From the NCBI RefSeq assembly GCF_014840935.1, contig NZ_CP062005.1, positions 2,542,001-2,606,000 of the forward strand: DNA of 64,000 nt. Direction: 5' to 3'. Of the stretch, positions 1-8,516 are shown piece by piece. Within the stretch, counting starts at the first letter, position 1. Every line of letters starts with the position of its first letter. The notes beneath the pieces are model-generated. The model saw only the letters and a program-made list of their open reading frames with translations, was not told the DNA's origin and searched no databases. The position numbers were made by a program, and so were the translations under genes. Source of the stretch: Halomonas sp. YLGW01. GTDB taxonomy: Bacteria; Pseudomonadota; Gammaproteobacteria; Pseudomonadales; Halomonadaceae.

Positions 1-264
1 TATCGGCCCGTGCTGGTCGAGGTGAAGGGACGGGGCCACCGGGTCACGGGGGAGCTCTACCGGGTCGACGAGCGAACCCTCGACGCCCTCGACCACCTGC
101 AACGCATCAATGACCACGACGGCTACCGGCGGCGACGGCTGGCGATCAGCGACAGTCAGGGGAATACCTGCGGCGCCTGGGTCTACATGAAGCCCTGTGC
201 CTGGGTCGAGGATGTGCGCAGCGATCCGATGGCGTGCTTCGACGACGATCGTCACCGTGCCTGA
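1..264 (+). CDS. gamma-glutamylcyclotransferase (AIG2-like) family protein, 3' part
   Basis: The reading frame is open from the first base of the window to a TGA at 262-264, so only the last 87 codons are present. The remaining sequence (V-x-G-x-L-Y-x-V in the early part, then a dense L-D-x-L-D stretch and a Y-x-R-R-R-x-x-V-like segment) is typical of the C-terminal half of the AIG2/GGCT-like fold, whose members act on gamma-glutamyl amines or amino acids. The catalytic Glu region cannot be judged because the N-terminus is missing. It is followed by a TraX-like gene on the same strand. Family assignment is from sequence style; the substrate is unknown. Confidence 0.6.
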   Translation, partial: YRPVLVEVKGRGHRVTGELYRVDERTLDALDHLQRINDHDGYRRRRLAISDSQGNTCGAWVYMKPCAWVEDVRSDPMACFDDDRHRA

Positions 265-328
265 GCGGCCCGGCAGGGGCCACGAGCGATACCGCACCCC
301 CAGGCGCTCACCCTCGGGCGAGGCGCTG

Positions 329-1108
329 ATGTCTCACTGGACCGGCTGGGGGCAGTGGCTGGCGCTGATCACCATGACCCTCGACCACGTCGTCCGCTAC
401 CTGCTGCCCGACAACTGGGACGCAGGCTGGCTCAGCGCCTCGCTCGGCCGCATCGCCTTCCCGCTGTTCTCCGCCATGGTCGCCTGGCACGGCCTCTTCA
501 ATACCCGAAGTCCCCTGCGCTACGCACGGCGCATCCTGATCATCGGCCTGATCGCCCAGCTGCCCTACCTGACCATGCCTCGGGACGGCTTCCAGCTGAA
601 TATCTGCTTCACCCTGGCGGCGGGACTGGCCGCCGGCAGCGTGATGCGCGATATGTGGATGCATCAGCGGGCACCGGGCGGCCCCTCGATGCCTGCGGGC
701 CTGATGGTCGCGAGCCTCGCGATGCTGTTGCTCAGCTGGTGGGTGCTGGGGTCCTGGGTCGAGTACGGTCACCTGGGCCTGGCCATGATCCCGCTGTACA
801 TGCTGGCCTTCTCAGCAGTGCGTGAGTCGGCCCGTGAGGCGGTGCCGGCTAGCCCTTCGAAAAGCCTGCCGGACGCAGCGGTGTCGATCGCCTCCGCCCT
901 GCCGGTGCTGGTCACCGCCGGCCTGATGAACAGCTCGACGATGGCCAAGGCCTTCACGGTCGCGACCAGCCTGGCCGTGGTGATGCTGGCCACCGGGGCC
1001 GGGCGCCAGGTGCCCAGGGTCCCCGTCCCGATGCCGAGGCGGCTATGGCTCGCCTGGTACCCCGGGCACTTCGCGGCGATCGCGCTGCTCCTGCACTGGC
1101 CGCGCTAG
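329..1108 (+). CDS. TraX family membrane protein
   Basis: This 259-residue protein is highly hydrophobic with about seven or eight membrane segments. It opens with a short polar stretch followed by a helix with D-H near residue 23, and has the pattern G-R-I-A-F-P-L-F typical of TraX, the family of the F-pilin acetylase. Chromosomal TraX homologues outside conjugative plasmids are common and their substrates are mostly undefined; no conjugation genes lie nearby, so pilin acetylation should not be assumed. The ATG at 329 was chosen over an upstream in-frame start at 197 because the intervening 44 residues are Arg/Pro-rich and not TraX-like, and AGG lies 5 bases before 329. Confidence 0.75.
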   Translation: MSHWTGWGQWLALITMTLDHVVRYLLPDNWDAGWLSASLGRIAFPLFSAMVAWHGLFNTRSPLRYARRILIIGLIAQLPYLTMPRDGFQLNICFTLAAGLAAGSVMRDMWMHQRAPGGPSMPAGLMVASLAMLLLSWWVLGSWVEYGHLGLAMIPLYMLAFSAVRESAREAVPASPSKSLPDAAVSIASALPVLVTAGLMNSSTMAKAFTVATSLAVVMLATGAGRQVPRVPVPMPRRLWLAWYPGHFAAIALLLHWPR

Positions 1109-1182
1109 CCAGTCCCCCGCCAGACACGCGGACCTCCTCCGCCGTGCTGCCGAGCGCCGAACCATCTGCTCGAACTCAGGGC

Positions 1183-1740
1183 TCAGGCGCTACCGAAGTA
1201 GCGCTCGCGATCCTCGGGGGTGATATCGCTGATATGTAGCGGGTAGTGCGCGTCGACCCGGTCGCTGAAGAAATGGTGCAGGGTGCGCTCGATGGTCGGG
1301 AAGGCCAGCTCGTCCCAGGGCACCTCATGCTCCTCGAACAGCGCCACCTCGAGGCTCTCGGGGCCGGCATCGAAGCCGCCGGCGAGATCCGCACGAAAGA
1401 TCATGAACACCTGATCGATGTGCGGCAGATTGATCATGGTGTAGAGATCGTGGATCTCGACCTCGGCGCAGGCCTCCTCGCGGGTCTCCCGGGCCGCCGC
1501 TTCGACAGTGGTCTCGGCGTTCTCCATGAAGCCCGCCGGCAGCGTCCAGTAGCCCTTGCGCGGGGCGATGGCGCGTCGGCACAGCAGTACCCTGCTGCCG
1601 CTCACCGGCAGGGTGCCAGCGACGATACGCGGGTTCTGGTAGTGGATGGTACCGCAGGCATCGCAGAGGAAGCGCGGGCGATCATCGCCCTTGGGAATGG
1701 CAAAACGGACATTTTGCCCGCACTGGCTGCAGAAATTCAT
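1183..1740 (-). CDS. Nudix hydrolase with N-terminal zinc ribbon
   Basis: A 185-residue protein with four cysteines in two CxxC pairs (C4, C7, C26, C29), forming a small zinc ribbon, followed by a Nudix domain. The Nudix box spans about residues 70-92 with G70, E76 and R84-E85-x-x-E88-E89, so the metal-binding glutamates are intact; the usual final Gly is replaced, as is common in this branch. The family hydrolyses nucleoside diphosphate derivatives such as ADP-ribose or NAD-like substrates; the exact substrate is not readable. The start at 1740 has GAGG upstream. A further upstream in-frame start (1800) would add 20 residues of non-family sequence. The gene is divergent from the second Nudix gene at 1825. 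Confidence 0.85.
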   Translation of the reverse strand: MNFCSQCGQNVRFAIPKGDDRPRFLCDACGTIHYQNPRIVAGTLPVSGSRVLLCRRAIAPRKGYWTLPAGFMENAETTVEAAARETREEACAEVEIHDLYTMINLPHIDQVFMIFRADLAGGFDAGPESLEVALFEEHEVPWDELAFPTIERTLHHFFSDRVDAHYPLHISDITPEDRERYFGSA

Positions 1741-1824
1741 GACGGTCCTCACGCGGCCTGTGGGATGCCCACTTGACGCTCTGACGGGGGCTGGGTACAA
1801 GGGAAGAAACCCTGTGGAAGGCCC

Positions 1825-2532
1825 ATGTTAGAGAAACTTCGCGATCGCCTGCAAGCACATGTCCCGCAACGGCTGACCCTCAAGCTGCCCCGCGCCGCGG
1901 TGCTGTTGCCGATCGTGGATCGCCCCGAACCGACCCTGTTGTTCACCCGTCGCGCGGACCACCTCAAGCAGCATGGCGGCCAGGTCGCCTTCCCCGGCGG
2001 CAAGTGGGAGCAGGGCGACGATGACCTGCTGGACACCGCCCTGCGCGAGGCCGAGGAAGAGATCGCCCTGCCCCCCGAGCGGGTGCAGCTGCTGGGCCGG
2101 CTCAGCGACGTGATCTCGCTGCACGGCATCCGCGTCACCCCCTATGTGGGGCTGATTCCCGCCGATCTGCCGCTGGTCCCGGAGCTCGGTGAGCTGGACG
2201 CCATCTTCGAGGTGCCGCTGTCGCACTTCCTCGATGACAAGCGCACTCATACCGACGTGATTCGTGTCGATGGCCGCGACTACTATGTTCCCAGCTACCG
2301 GGTGCCCGGCGATCGAATGCCCGGCGACCACGACTCAGGCGAGAGCCTGAACGCCCTGATGGCGGACGGCGAGGCCCGCCGCCCACGGGACGACGACCAT
2401 GTGATCTGGGGCCTGTCGGCGATGATGCTGGTGGACCTGCTGGCCGAGGGCTTCGCGATGCCGATCAGCCTGTTCGAGCGCCCACCGGGCAAGCTATGCT
2501 ACCGGCCCGAACGTCGTCTGAGTGCCCCATGA
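1825..2532 (+). CDS. nudL: CoA pyrophosphatase, Nudix family (NudL-like)
   Basis: This 235-residue protein has the CoA-pyrophosphatase signature: L-x-T/F-x-R-R-x-x-x-L-x-x-H-x-G-Q-V-A-F-P-G-G around residues 38-59, followed by a Nudix box ending in R-E-A-E-E-E at 74-79. Members cleave the diphosphate of CoA or acyl-CoA to give 3',5'-ADP and 4'-phosphopantetheine. The length is a little above the usual 190-210 because of a C-terminal extension. GGAAGG lies 4 bases before the ATG. The stop overlaps the ATG of the next gene as ATGA, indicating translational coupling with the 2OG oxygenase. Confidence 0.88.
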   Translation: MLEKLRDRLQAHVPQRLTLKLPRAAVLLPIVDRPEPTLLFTRRADHLKQHGGQVAFPGGKWEQGDDDLLDTALREAEEEIALPPERVQLLGRLSDVISLHGIRVTPYVGLIPADLPLVPELGELDAIFEVPLSHFLDDKRTHTDVIRVDGRDYYVPSYRVPGDRMPGDHDSGESLNALMADGEARRPRDDDHVIWGLSAMMLVDLLAEGFAMPISLFERPPGKLCYRPERRLSAP

Positions 2533-3185
2533 TCTCCGCTTCCCCCCTGCTCGACCCGACCGCCCTGACCGGACTCGTCGATGGCCTGGTCGAACACGGC
2601 TGGTGCGTCGCCGAGGGCTTCATCGATCCCGCTCTGTGCCTGGCCCTGCAGCGCGAGCTTGCTGACCTGGCCCAGCGCGACGCCCTGCGCGCCGCCGGCA
2701 TCGGCCGCGGCGACGCCCACGAGCTGCGCCGCGACATCCGCGGAGACGCCATCCACTGGCTTAACCGGGAGAGCCTGCCCCAGCGCCAGTACCTGGCCGC
2801 CATGGACACCCTGCAGCACGCCCTGAACATCGAGCTCTATCTGGGGCTCTTCGAGTTCGAGGCCCATTTCGCCCATTACCCGCCGGGCAGCTTCTACCAG
2901 AAGCACGTCGACAGCTTCCGTGGCCGCGCCAACCGGGTCGTCTCGACGGTGCTCTACCTGAACCCCGACTGGCCCGCCGACGGCGGCGGTGAGATGGCCA
3001 TCTTCGATCCCGCCGCGCCCGAGCGTGAGCTTGCGCGCATTCGCCCCACGGCCGGCACCTTCGTCTGCTTTCTCTCGGAGACGGTGCCCCATGAGGTGCT
3101 GCCGACGCGGTTGCCGCGGGCGAGCATCGCCGGCTGGTTCCGCCGCAACGCCTCCCTCAACGGCCTGGTCGACCCGGCCCGCTGA
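2529..3185 (+). CDS. 2OG-Fe(II) oxygenase, prolyl 4-hydroxylase-like
   Basis: A 218-residue cytosolic enzyme with the iron-binding facial triad H126-x-D128 ... H188 and the 2-oxoglutarate-binding R197 inside a double-stranded beta-helix core. The sequence around the triad (Y-x-K-H-V-D-S-F-x-G-R-x-N-R) resembles the bacterial prolyl hydroxylases related to PHD/SM-20; the Pseudomonas member of that group hydroxylates elongation factor Tu. Whether this protein shares that target is an inference from similarity. It starts in an ATGA overlap with the CoA pyrophosphatase gene. An alternative in-frame start at 2496 would lie inside that gene and adds no conserved sequence. Confidence 0.8.
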   Translation: MISASPLLDPTALTGLVDGLVEHGWCVAEGFIDPALCLALQRELADLAQRDALRAAGIGRGDAHELRRDIRGDAIHWLNRESLPQRQYLAAMDTLQHALNIELYLGLFEFEAHFAHYPPGSFYQKHVDSFRGRANRVVSTVLYLNPDWPADGGGEMAIFDPAAPERELARIRPTAGTFVCFLSETVPHEVLPTRLPRASIAGWFRRNASLNGLVDPAR

Positions 3186-3212
3186 TTGGCTTTCGGGCAA
3201 CCGGGGCCAGCC

Positions 3213-3515
3213 TCATACTGCGTAGTCGATGACCCGCCGGTCGCACCGAATCGCGGCCATGAACGGCATCAGCGCCTTGTGTTCAGGATGCTGCTGGTAG
3301 GCCTCCAAGGCCTCGAGGCAGGCGAACGTCGCCACCAGCGAGAGATCCGCCGAGCTGTCCGTGTGCAGCAGGTCGATGCCGACCTCCAGGCTCAGCAGCC
3401 CCTCGATGCGGCCGTTCAGCGCCTCCAGCTGACGCTTCGCTTGCACGGCATTCTCGGCCCTGGAGCGGCCCTCGGCCTGCTCATGCAGGGTCCATAGCAC
3501 GATATGCTTGATCAT
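3213..3515 (-). CDS. Dabb (stress-responsive alpha/beta barrel) family protein
   Basis: A 100-residue protein starting M-I-K-H-I-V-L-W and containing a conserved Y-x-x-H-P-E-H segment near residue 80, the hallmarks of the Dabb/Dabb-like dimeric ferredoxin-like fold. The family has no single reaction; members act as small dimeric enzymes or stress proteins. AAGGA precedes the ATG at 3515 by 6 bases, which decides this start over an upstream one at 3569. It lies just downstream of the LysR gene on the same strand and may be cotranscribed with it. Confidence 0.82.
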   Translation of the reverse strand: MIKHIVLWTLHEQAEGRSRAENAVQAKRQLEALNGRIEGLLSLEVGIDLLHTDSSADLSLVATFACLEALEAYQQHPEHKALMPFMAAIRCDRRVIDYAV

Positions 3516-3576
3516 GGGGTGTCCTTGTCGATCGAGTGTGTCGGAATCGAGTGAGTTGGAAATCGGCACGCGCCGG

Positions 3577-4521
3577 TCACGCCGCCAGGCGCTCGCTGAG
3601 CAGCCGATGCCGCGCCGTCAATCCATGGAACAGCCGCTCGCGCAGCCAGGCATGGCCGGCGTCGGCGTGGTGGCGTTCATGCCAGACCAGCCAGTAGGAA
3701 AAGGTCGGCACCGCGAGGGGCAAGGCGCGTACCGCGAGAGCCCAATGATCGATCACGCTGGCGGCCAGGCAGCCCGGCACGCACAGCAGCAGATCGCTGT
3801 GCTGGGTGGTGGAGAAGCTCGCCAGGAAGTGCGGCTGGCGCAGGCTGACGCGACGCCAAAGTCCCGCGCGTTCCAGCGCCAGGTCCACCGCGCCTCGATC
3901 ATCGCCGCCCATGCTGACCAGCTGGTGATCGGCGGCCAGGAAGTCGTCCAGCGTGAGCGTTGGCGTCGCCGCCAGCGGATGGTCCTCGCGCATCACACAC
4001 ACGAAGCGATCGCCGCCGATCTCGCGGCCATGCACGCTCGCGGGCACCCGCTCGCCGGGCACGCTGATCGCCAGTTCCGGGCCGCCTTCGTCCAGCTGGC
4101 GTTCGATGTTGCCGCGATAGCTCTCGACCTCCAGCCGCAGATGCGGCGCCTCCTCCTTCAGGGCACGCCACTGGGGCGCCAGGAAGGCATGCATGCCGTA
4201 GTCGGTGCTGGCCAGGCTGAAGCGCCTGGTGGTGCTGGCCGGATCGAAGGTCGGCGGCGCCAGCAGCGCGCCCAGCTCCTGCAGCAATCTCGCCAGCGGC
4301 GGGCCCAGCGCCTCGGCACGGGCGGTGGGACGCAGGCCGCGATGAGTGCGCACGAAGAGAGGATCATCGAAGGCCTGACGCAGCTTGGCAAGGGTCCGCG
4401 AGACGGCCGGCTGGCTCAGGTTGAGTCGCTCGGCGGCTCGCGACACGCTCTTCGAGTCGAGCAGCGCATGCAGGGTGACCAGCGCATTCAGGTCATGGCG
4501 GGCGAGGTCGGCGAGATGCAT
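3577..4521 (-). CDS. LysR-family transcriptional regulator
   Basis: A 314-residue regulator with an N-terminal winged helix-turn-helix (about residues 8-65, with S-V-S-R-A-A-E-R-L-N-L-S-Q-P-A-V-S-R as its core) and a C-terminal LysR substrate-binding domain. It is transcribed divergently from an NADP-dependent reductase gene at 4699, the usual layout for a LysR regulator and its target, so control of that gene is the simplest prediction. The start at 4521 has GGAG 6 bases upstream; an earlier in-frame start at 4563 adds 14 unconserved residues. The shared 177-base intergenic region holds a dyad that could be its binding site. The inducer is unknown. Confidence 0.9.
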   Translation of the reverse strand: MHLADLARHDLNALVTLHALLDSKSVSRAAERLNLSQPAVSRTLAKLRQAFDDPLFVRTHRGLRPTARAEALGPPLARLLQELGALLAPPTFDPASTTRRFSLASTDYGMHAFLAPQWRALKEEAPHLRLEVESYRGNIERQLDEGGPELAISVPGERVPASVHGREIGGDRFVCVMREDHPLAATPTLTLDDFLAADHQLVSMGGDDRGAVDLALERAGLWRRVSLRQPHFLASFSTTQHSDLLLCVPGCLAASVIDHWALAVRALPLAVPTFSYWLVWHERHHADAGHAWLRERLFHGLTARHRLLSERLAA

Positions 4522-4571
4522 GGGGACTCCGTGACGGCGTGGGGACGACGCCCCGGGCTTCAAGGGCGAAT

Positions 4572-4628
4572 CATATCACCAAATCGAATAGTGCAATTAA
4601 GCCACATGCATTGGATTGATATGACCAA
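4572..4628. promoter_or_regulatory. candidate LysR operator between the regulator and curA-like genes
   Basis: Two inverted arms are visible: CATATCA at 4572-4578 with CCAAA just after it, and TTGG at 4611-4614 followed by TGATATG at 4617-4623. The arms read as near-mirror copies of one another. A second dyad, TTGG-N10-CCAA, spans 4611-4628. LysR regulators bind interrupted dyads in shared divergent promoters, so this is a reasonable operator candidate. It is AT-richer than its surroundings. There is no direct evidence of binding. Confidence 0.4.
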
Positions 4629-4698
4629 CCTGTTCTAGTCTGGGGCCATTCGTCGGGGTCACCCCGGTCATCCCGCCTCCCTGGTTCAGGAGTTTCCC

Positions 4699-5700
4699 AT
4701 GCAAGCACGCTACATCACCATCAATGCCCATTCGCAACGCGGCACGCCGGCCCGCGAACTGTTCGAACTGCACGCGACCGAGCTGCCGGCACTGGCCGAC
4801 GGCGAGGTCCGGGTGCGCAACACCTGGCTCTCGGTGGACCCCTACATGCGCGGCCGCATGACCGGCGTCACCACCTACATCGAGCCCTTCACGGTCGGCG
4901 AACCGCTGCAGGGCGCCGCGGTGGGAGAGGTGATCGAGTCCCGCGACCCGAGCTTCCCGGTTGGCGCCAAGGTGCGTCACATGGCGGGCTGGCGCGACAT
5001 CGCTCAGCTGCCGGGCAACCAGCTCGAGCCGCTGCCCGCCTTCGAGGTGCCGGAGCAGGCCTATCTCGGGGTGCTCGGCATGCCGGGCATGACCGCCTGG
5101 ACCGGCCTCAACCGCATCGCCGAGATGAAGGAGGCCGATAACGTGCTGGTCAGCGGTGCCGCGGGCGCGGTGGGCTCGCTCGCCGTTCAGCTGGCCAAGG
5201 CCAAGGGCGGTACCGTGGTCGGCATCGCCGGCTCCCAGGAGAAGCTCGACTGGCTGGAGTCACAGGGCGTCAAGGCGGTCAGCTACAAGGGCAAGGACGC
5301 CGCCCAGCTGACCGAGGCGCTCAAGGAAGCCTGCCCGGAGGGCTTCGATGTCTACTACGAGAACGTCGGCGGCATCTGCCTGGAAGCCGCGCTCAACACC
5401 CTCAAGGTCGGCGCGCGCATCGCGGTCTGCGGCATGATCGCCCGCTACAACGAGGACACCCCGAGCGCCGGGCCGGGCAACCTGGCGATGATCCTGATTC
5501 GCCGGGCGCGCATGGAAGGCTTCATCGTCTTCGATCACTGGGCCCATTACCCCGAGTTCCTCGAGGCGGTCGGCCCGCAGGTCGAGAGCGGCCAGATCGA
5601 CTATGAGGAGACCGTCGAAGAAGGCCTGGAGCGCACCCCGGAGGCCTTCCTCAAGCTCTTCGAAGGCGCCAACCGCGGCAAGATGCTGGTCAGGCTGTAA
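4699..5700 (+). CDS. curA: NADP-dependent medium-chain reductase (CurA / LTB4 12-hydroxydehydrogenase family)
   Basis: A 333-residue cytosolic MDR-superfamily enzyme without the catalytic zinc ligands. It has the N-terminal pattern L-S-V-D-P-Y-M-R-G-R-M, and a Rossmann loop G-A-A-G-A-V-G-S at residues 153-160. Relatives include E. coli CurA (curcumin/dihydrocurcumin reductase) and prostaglandin reductases, which reduce the C=C of alpha,beta-unsaturated carbonyls with NADPH. CAGGAG lies 6 bases before the ATG. The divergent LysR gene is its likely regulator, and a strong hairpin terminator follows at 5732. The family call is firm; the physiological substrate is not known. Confidence 0.85.
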   Translation: MQARYITINAHSQRGTPARELFELHATELPALADGEVRVRNTWLSVDPYMRGRMTGVTTYIEPFTVGEPLQGAAVGEVIESRDPSFPVGAKVRHMAGWRDIAQLPGNQLEPLPAFEVPEQAYLGVLGMPGMTAWTGLNRIAEMKEADNVLVSGAAGAVGSLAVQLAKAKGGTVVGIAGSQEKLDWLESQGVKAVSYKGKDAAQLTEALKEACPEGFDVYYENVGGICLEAALNTLKVGARIAVCGMIARYNEDTPSAGPGNLAMILIRRARMEGFIVFDHWAHYPEFLEAVGPQVESGQIDYEETVEEGLERTPEAFLKLFEGANRGKMLVRL

Positions 5701-5731
5701 GCACTCACGGTTACCGTACGGCTGAAAGACC

Positions 5732-5767
5732 ACCGGCCGGGCCCTTCAGGGTCCGGCCGGTTCTTTA
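5732..5767 (+). terminator. Rho-independent terminator after the curA-like gene
   Basis: A 13-base inverted repeat with one G-T pairing (5732-5744 with 5749-5761) closes a TTCA loop and runs into TTCTTT. It lies 31 bases after the stop and separates this gene from the convergent yjdM gene. Confidence 0.8.
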
Positions 5768-5808
5768 TGCACGCTGTTAGCGACAGGCGGATAAACAGGC
5801 CGAAGAGA

Positions 5809-6150
5809 TCAGGCCTTCTTGACGAACTCGGACTTGAGCTTCATCGGACCGAGGCCGTCGACCTTGCAGTCGATGTCGTGATCGCCGTCGATCAGACGGA
5901 TGTTCTTGACCTTGGTGCCGACCTTGACCACGGAGGACGAGCCCTTGACCTTGAGATCCTTGATCACCGTCACGCTGTCACCATCTTCGAGCACATTGCC
6001 GTTGGCATCGCGATAGACCGGCGCATCATCGCTGGCATCGGTCGAGGCCTCCTGCGCCCACTCGTGGCCGCAGCCCGGGCACACGAACATGGCGCCGTCC
6101 TGGTAGGTGTAGTCGGCTGCACAAGACGGGCAGTGGGGCAGATCGCTCAT
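5809..6150 (-). CDS. yjdM: PhnA/YjdM family zinc-ribbon protein
   Basis: A 113-residue protein with an N-terminal zinc ribbon (C7, C10, C24, C27) and a C-terminal SH3-like PhnA domain carrying the typical D-x-V-x-V-I-K-D-L-x-V-K-G-S and I-D-C-K-V-D-G-x-G-x-M-x-L-K-S-x-F-V-K-K-A ending. The name comes from a historical link with alkylphosphonate use; the function of E. coli YjdM is not established, and no phosphonate genes are nearby. The start at 6150 has AGGA upstream; the longer in-frame frame to 6498 lacks family similarity. Confidence 0.9.
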   Translation of the reverse strand: MSDLPHCPSCAADYTYQDGAMFVCPGCGHEWAQEASTDASDDAPVYRDANGNVLEDGDSVTVIKDLKVKGSSSVVKVGTKVKNIRLIDGDHDIDCKVDGLGPMKLKSEFVKKA

Positions 6151-6331
6151 GGTTCGGTCCTGATCAAGAGGCGTGAAAGGGCGCGGCACGTCGCCGGGCG
6201 CCACGAAGGTCGGCAAGCCTACCCGGTTTGACGCCGCCTCTCCACCGACGGACATCCACGACGGGGCGGGGAGCGATGTCGGGGATGGCCGCGGCAGCGG
6301 GCTTTTGCAGGATGGCGCCAGGCTTCTCATA

Positions 6332-7495
6332 ATGAGTTCAATGCCCTGCACGGCCCCTGGCCCATCGCTCGGACCACCGTGCTGTTCCCACCCAACCGCG
6401 AGGCGCCTGTTGATCTCCTCATTGCTGCACGCAACGAAAAAGCTGCTTCGCCTGTTCACGCGGCCGATGAAGAGCGACAAGGGCCGTGGCGGCGTCATCG
6501 TGCAACCCTATCGCGGCTATGGCTCCCACAAGGAAGCCTTCGTCATGGGGCGGGTGTTTCGTCAGCCGGGCACGGGCCGGCAGTGGGTGGAAGGCGGCAC
6601 CACCCGGGACCTGGTCGATGTCGCCCGGCGGGTGATACGCCATGGGGTGCGCGATGCACGGGTCATCATGCGGCTGGGCGACGCCCAGACCATCGTGCGT
6701 TCCGACCGCGATGGCTACTTCTACGCCCACATCGACATCAACCATTCCCTGCCCACCGACCGGGTCTGGCATACGGCAAGCCTCGAGGTCATCTCGGAGA
6801 AGGACGCCATCAGCACCACTACCGAGGTCTACATTCCCCCCGCCGACACCGACCTGATCGTGATCAGCGATATCGACGACACCGTGATGTACACCGGGGT
6901 CGCCAACAAGCTCACCATGCTCTATCGGCTGTTCATGGAGAAGGCACAGCGTCGCACCGCCTTTCCCGGGGTCGCGGCCTTCTACCAAGCCCTGCATGGC
7001 GGCGTCGAGGGCGATCGCCAGCGTCCGATGCTCTATGTCTCGCGGGGCCCCTGGTGCCTGTATGAGATGCTCGATCTGTTCTTCAACCTCAACCGGATTC
7101 CGGTCGGGCCCATCCTCTTCCTGCGGGAATGGGGGCTGCGCCTGTCACGCCCCTGGCCGCGCCGGGCCGAGGATCACAAGTCCGGCGTGATCCGCAACAT
7201 GCTCGGCCTCTACGCCGACCTGCCGTTCATCCTGATCGGCGACAGCGGCCAGCGAGACCCCGAGATCTATACCCAGATCGTCAAGCGTTATCCCGAGCGG
7301 GTGCGAGCCATCTACATCCGCAAGGTGGACAAGGACCCGAAGCGCGATGCCGCCATCGAGCGGCTGGCGGCCGAGGTCAGTCATACCGGCTGCCAACTGG
7401 TACTGGCCCACAGCAGCCTCCACATGGCCGAGCACGCCCGGATGCACGGCTACATCTCCGCCGAGGGGCTCGAGGCCGTGCGCGAGGCGCAATGA
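6332..7495 (+). CDS. App1-like phosphatase domain protein (DUF2183)
   Basis: About 387 residues if it starts at 6332. The C-terminal half contains D-I-D-D-T at residues 180-184, the DxDxT nucleophile motif of HAD-like phosphatidate phosphatases of the yeast App1 family, followed by S-R-G-P-W and an I-G-D-S-G-Q-x-D-P-E segment that would complete the active site. The N-terminal half has the conserved Q-P-Y-R-G-Y-G-S. Activity on phosphatidate is inferred from the family. The start is uncertain: 6332 (AGG 9 bases upstream) and 6341 are ATGs, 6467 is another, and relatives usually begin shortly before the K-L-L-R-L-F-T-R-P segment. Residues before that region are unconserved. Confidence 0.75.
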   Translation: MSSMPCTAPGPSLGPPCCSHPTARRLLISSLLHATKKLLRLFTRPMKSDKGRGGVIVQPYRGYGSHKEAFVMGRVFRQPGTGRQWVEGGTTRDLVDVARRVIRHGVRDARVIMRLGDAQTIVRSDRDGYFYAHIDINHSLPTDRVWHTASLEVISEKDAISTTTEVYIPPADTDLIVISDIDDTVMYTGVANKLTMLYRLFMEKAQRRTAFPGVAAFYQALHGGVEGDRQRPMLYVSRGPWCLYEMLDLFFNLNRIPVGPILFLREWGLRLSRPWPRRAEDHKSGVIRNMLGLYADLPFILIGDSGQRDPEIYTQIVKRYPERVRAIYIRKVDKDPKRDAAIERLAAEVSHTGCQLVLAHSSLHMAEHARMHGYISAEGLEAVREAQ

Positions 7496-7523
7496 GCCCC
7501 CACTAAATGAGCCCTGCTATTTA

Positions 7524-7949
7524 TTAGTGCCTGGCGCGATGGAAGGCGGTGCTCAGATCGGGGGACATGGTCGGACAGAGCCGCCCCAGCCCCCAGGCCA
7601 GGGCGATACCCAACAGCGTGAGGCCGACCGGCAACCAGCCGAACGCCACGCCGGAGGCGGTGTACATGGTCAGGAAGAACACGGCCATGACGCCGCCGCC
7701 GAGCATGCGCCCCGCCTTCACGCCCGCGATCGCGATGCTCGCCAGCACCCCGAGACAGGGGATCAGCACGCTGAACAGGTGGATCATGAGGCCCCGGGCG
7801 CTTTCGTCGACGCCGGGCAACACTCCGCGTGCCACGCCTTCCCAGGCCAGCAGATAGACGATCACGGGGGCGGCGAAGGCGCCGAGCAGGCGAAGCAGGG
7901 TGCGGGGAGTCTCGTTGCCATCGGGCGTAGGCGGTTGAGGCGTCGACAT
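7524..7949 (-). CDS. small four-helix membrane protein, function unknown
   Basis: A 141-residue protein with a short polar Pro/Thr-rich N-terminus and four predicted membrane helices, ending in a polar His/Arg tail. I do not recognise a family. AGGA lies 9 bases before the ATG at 7949. It converges with the App1-like gene (28 bases between stops) and is divergent from the small secreted-protein gene at 8119. Two adjacent TAA codons close the frame. Confidence 0.6.
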   Translation of the reverse strand: MSTPQPPTPDGNETPRTLLRLLGAFAAPVIVYLLAWEGVARGVLPGVDESARGLMIHLFSVLIPCLGVLASIAIAGVKAGRMLGGGVMAVFFLTMYTASGVAFGWLPVGLTLLGIALAWGLGRLCPTMSPDLSTAFHRARH

Positions 7950-8118
7950 GAGAAGCGTCCTGAATAAAGAGGCGTGATTCGAAGGCCGCCATTGAACCAT
8001 CGACATCCGCTCGTTGCACGAGGCCTCCACGGCAGGCTGCCGAGCTCCCCGGCGCCGCGCCATAGGACAATCCGCCGCAGGCCGATGCGCTTGCCGGTTC
8101 AACGCCCTTCTCAATAGA

Positions 8119-8463
8119 ATGCGCGACATGAAAACGTCACGCCCCTTCCTGCTCATGATCCTCATTCCCGTGATCGGCACCCTGGCCCTCGCAGGGCTCA
8201 TCTTCGGTGGTCAGGCCATGTCGGATAGTGGTGTGGACGGTGAGATCAAGCGGGCACTGGCCGCCGAGCTTGGTACCTCGGAAGACATCGACCTTCAGCA
8301 TCTGCAGGACGTGCAGTACGGCTATGGCATCTGTGGCGCCTACAAGGCCGCCGACGGCGACGGCTACGCGTCCTTCTACTACGCGACCACCAGCGATCGT
8401 CTGACGCTGGACGTCAACTCCCGTGAATACACGGATAACTGCGGTCTGTCGGCCATCTGCTGA
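8119..8463 (+). CDS. small exported or membrane-anchored protein, function unknown
   Basis: About 114 residues with one N-terminal hydrophobic helix (residues 9-30) followed by an acidic soluble domain of about 80 residues. The domain has three cysteines, one in Y-G-I-C-G and two near the end, that could form disulfides outside the cytoplasm. Two ATGs (8119 and 8128) are possible; neither has a strong ribosome site. It precedes the PCu(A)C and Sco genes on the same strand with a 53-base gap, so an envelope or copper-related role is possible, but that is context only. Confidence 0.5.
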   Translation: MRDMKTSRPFLLMILIPVIGTLALAGLIFGGQAMSDSGVDGEIKRALAAELGTSEDIDLQHLQDVQYGYGICGAYKAADGDGYASFYYATTSDRLTLDVNSREYTDNCGLSAIC

Positions 8464-8516
8464 TCGCCGCCTGCGGGCGTCATCCCACACGTCCTTCCCG
8501 AATGGAGAGCACCGAG

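Noticed and set aside
329-1108. TraX-like gene as a sign of a conjugative element
   Set aside because: No other transfer genes, relaxase or origin are nearby; chromosomal TraX homologues are common.
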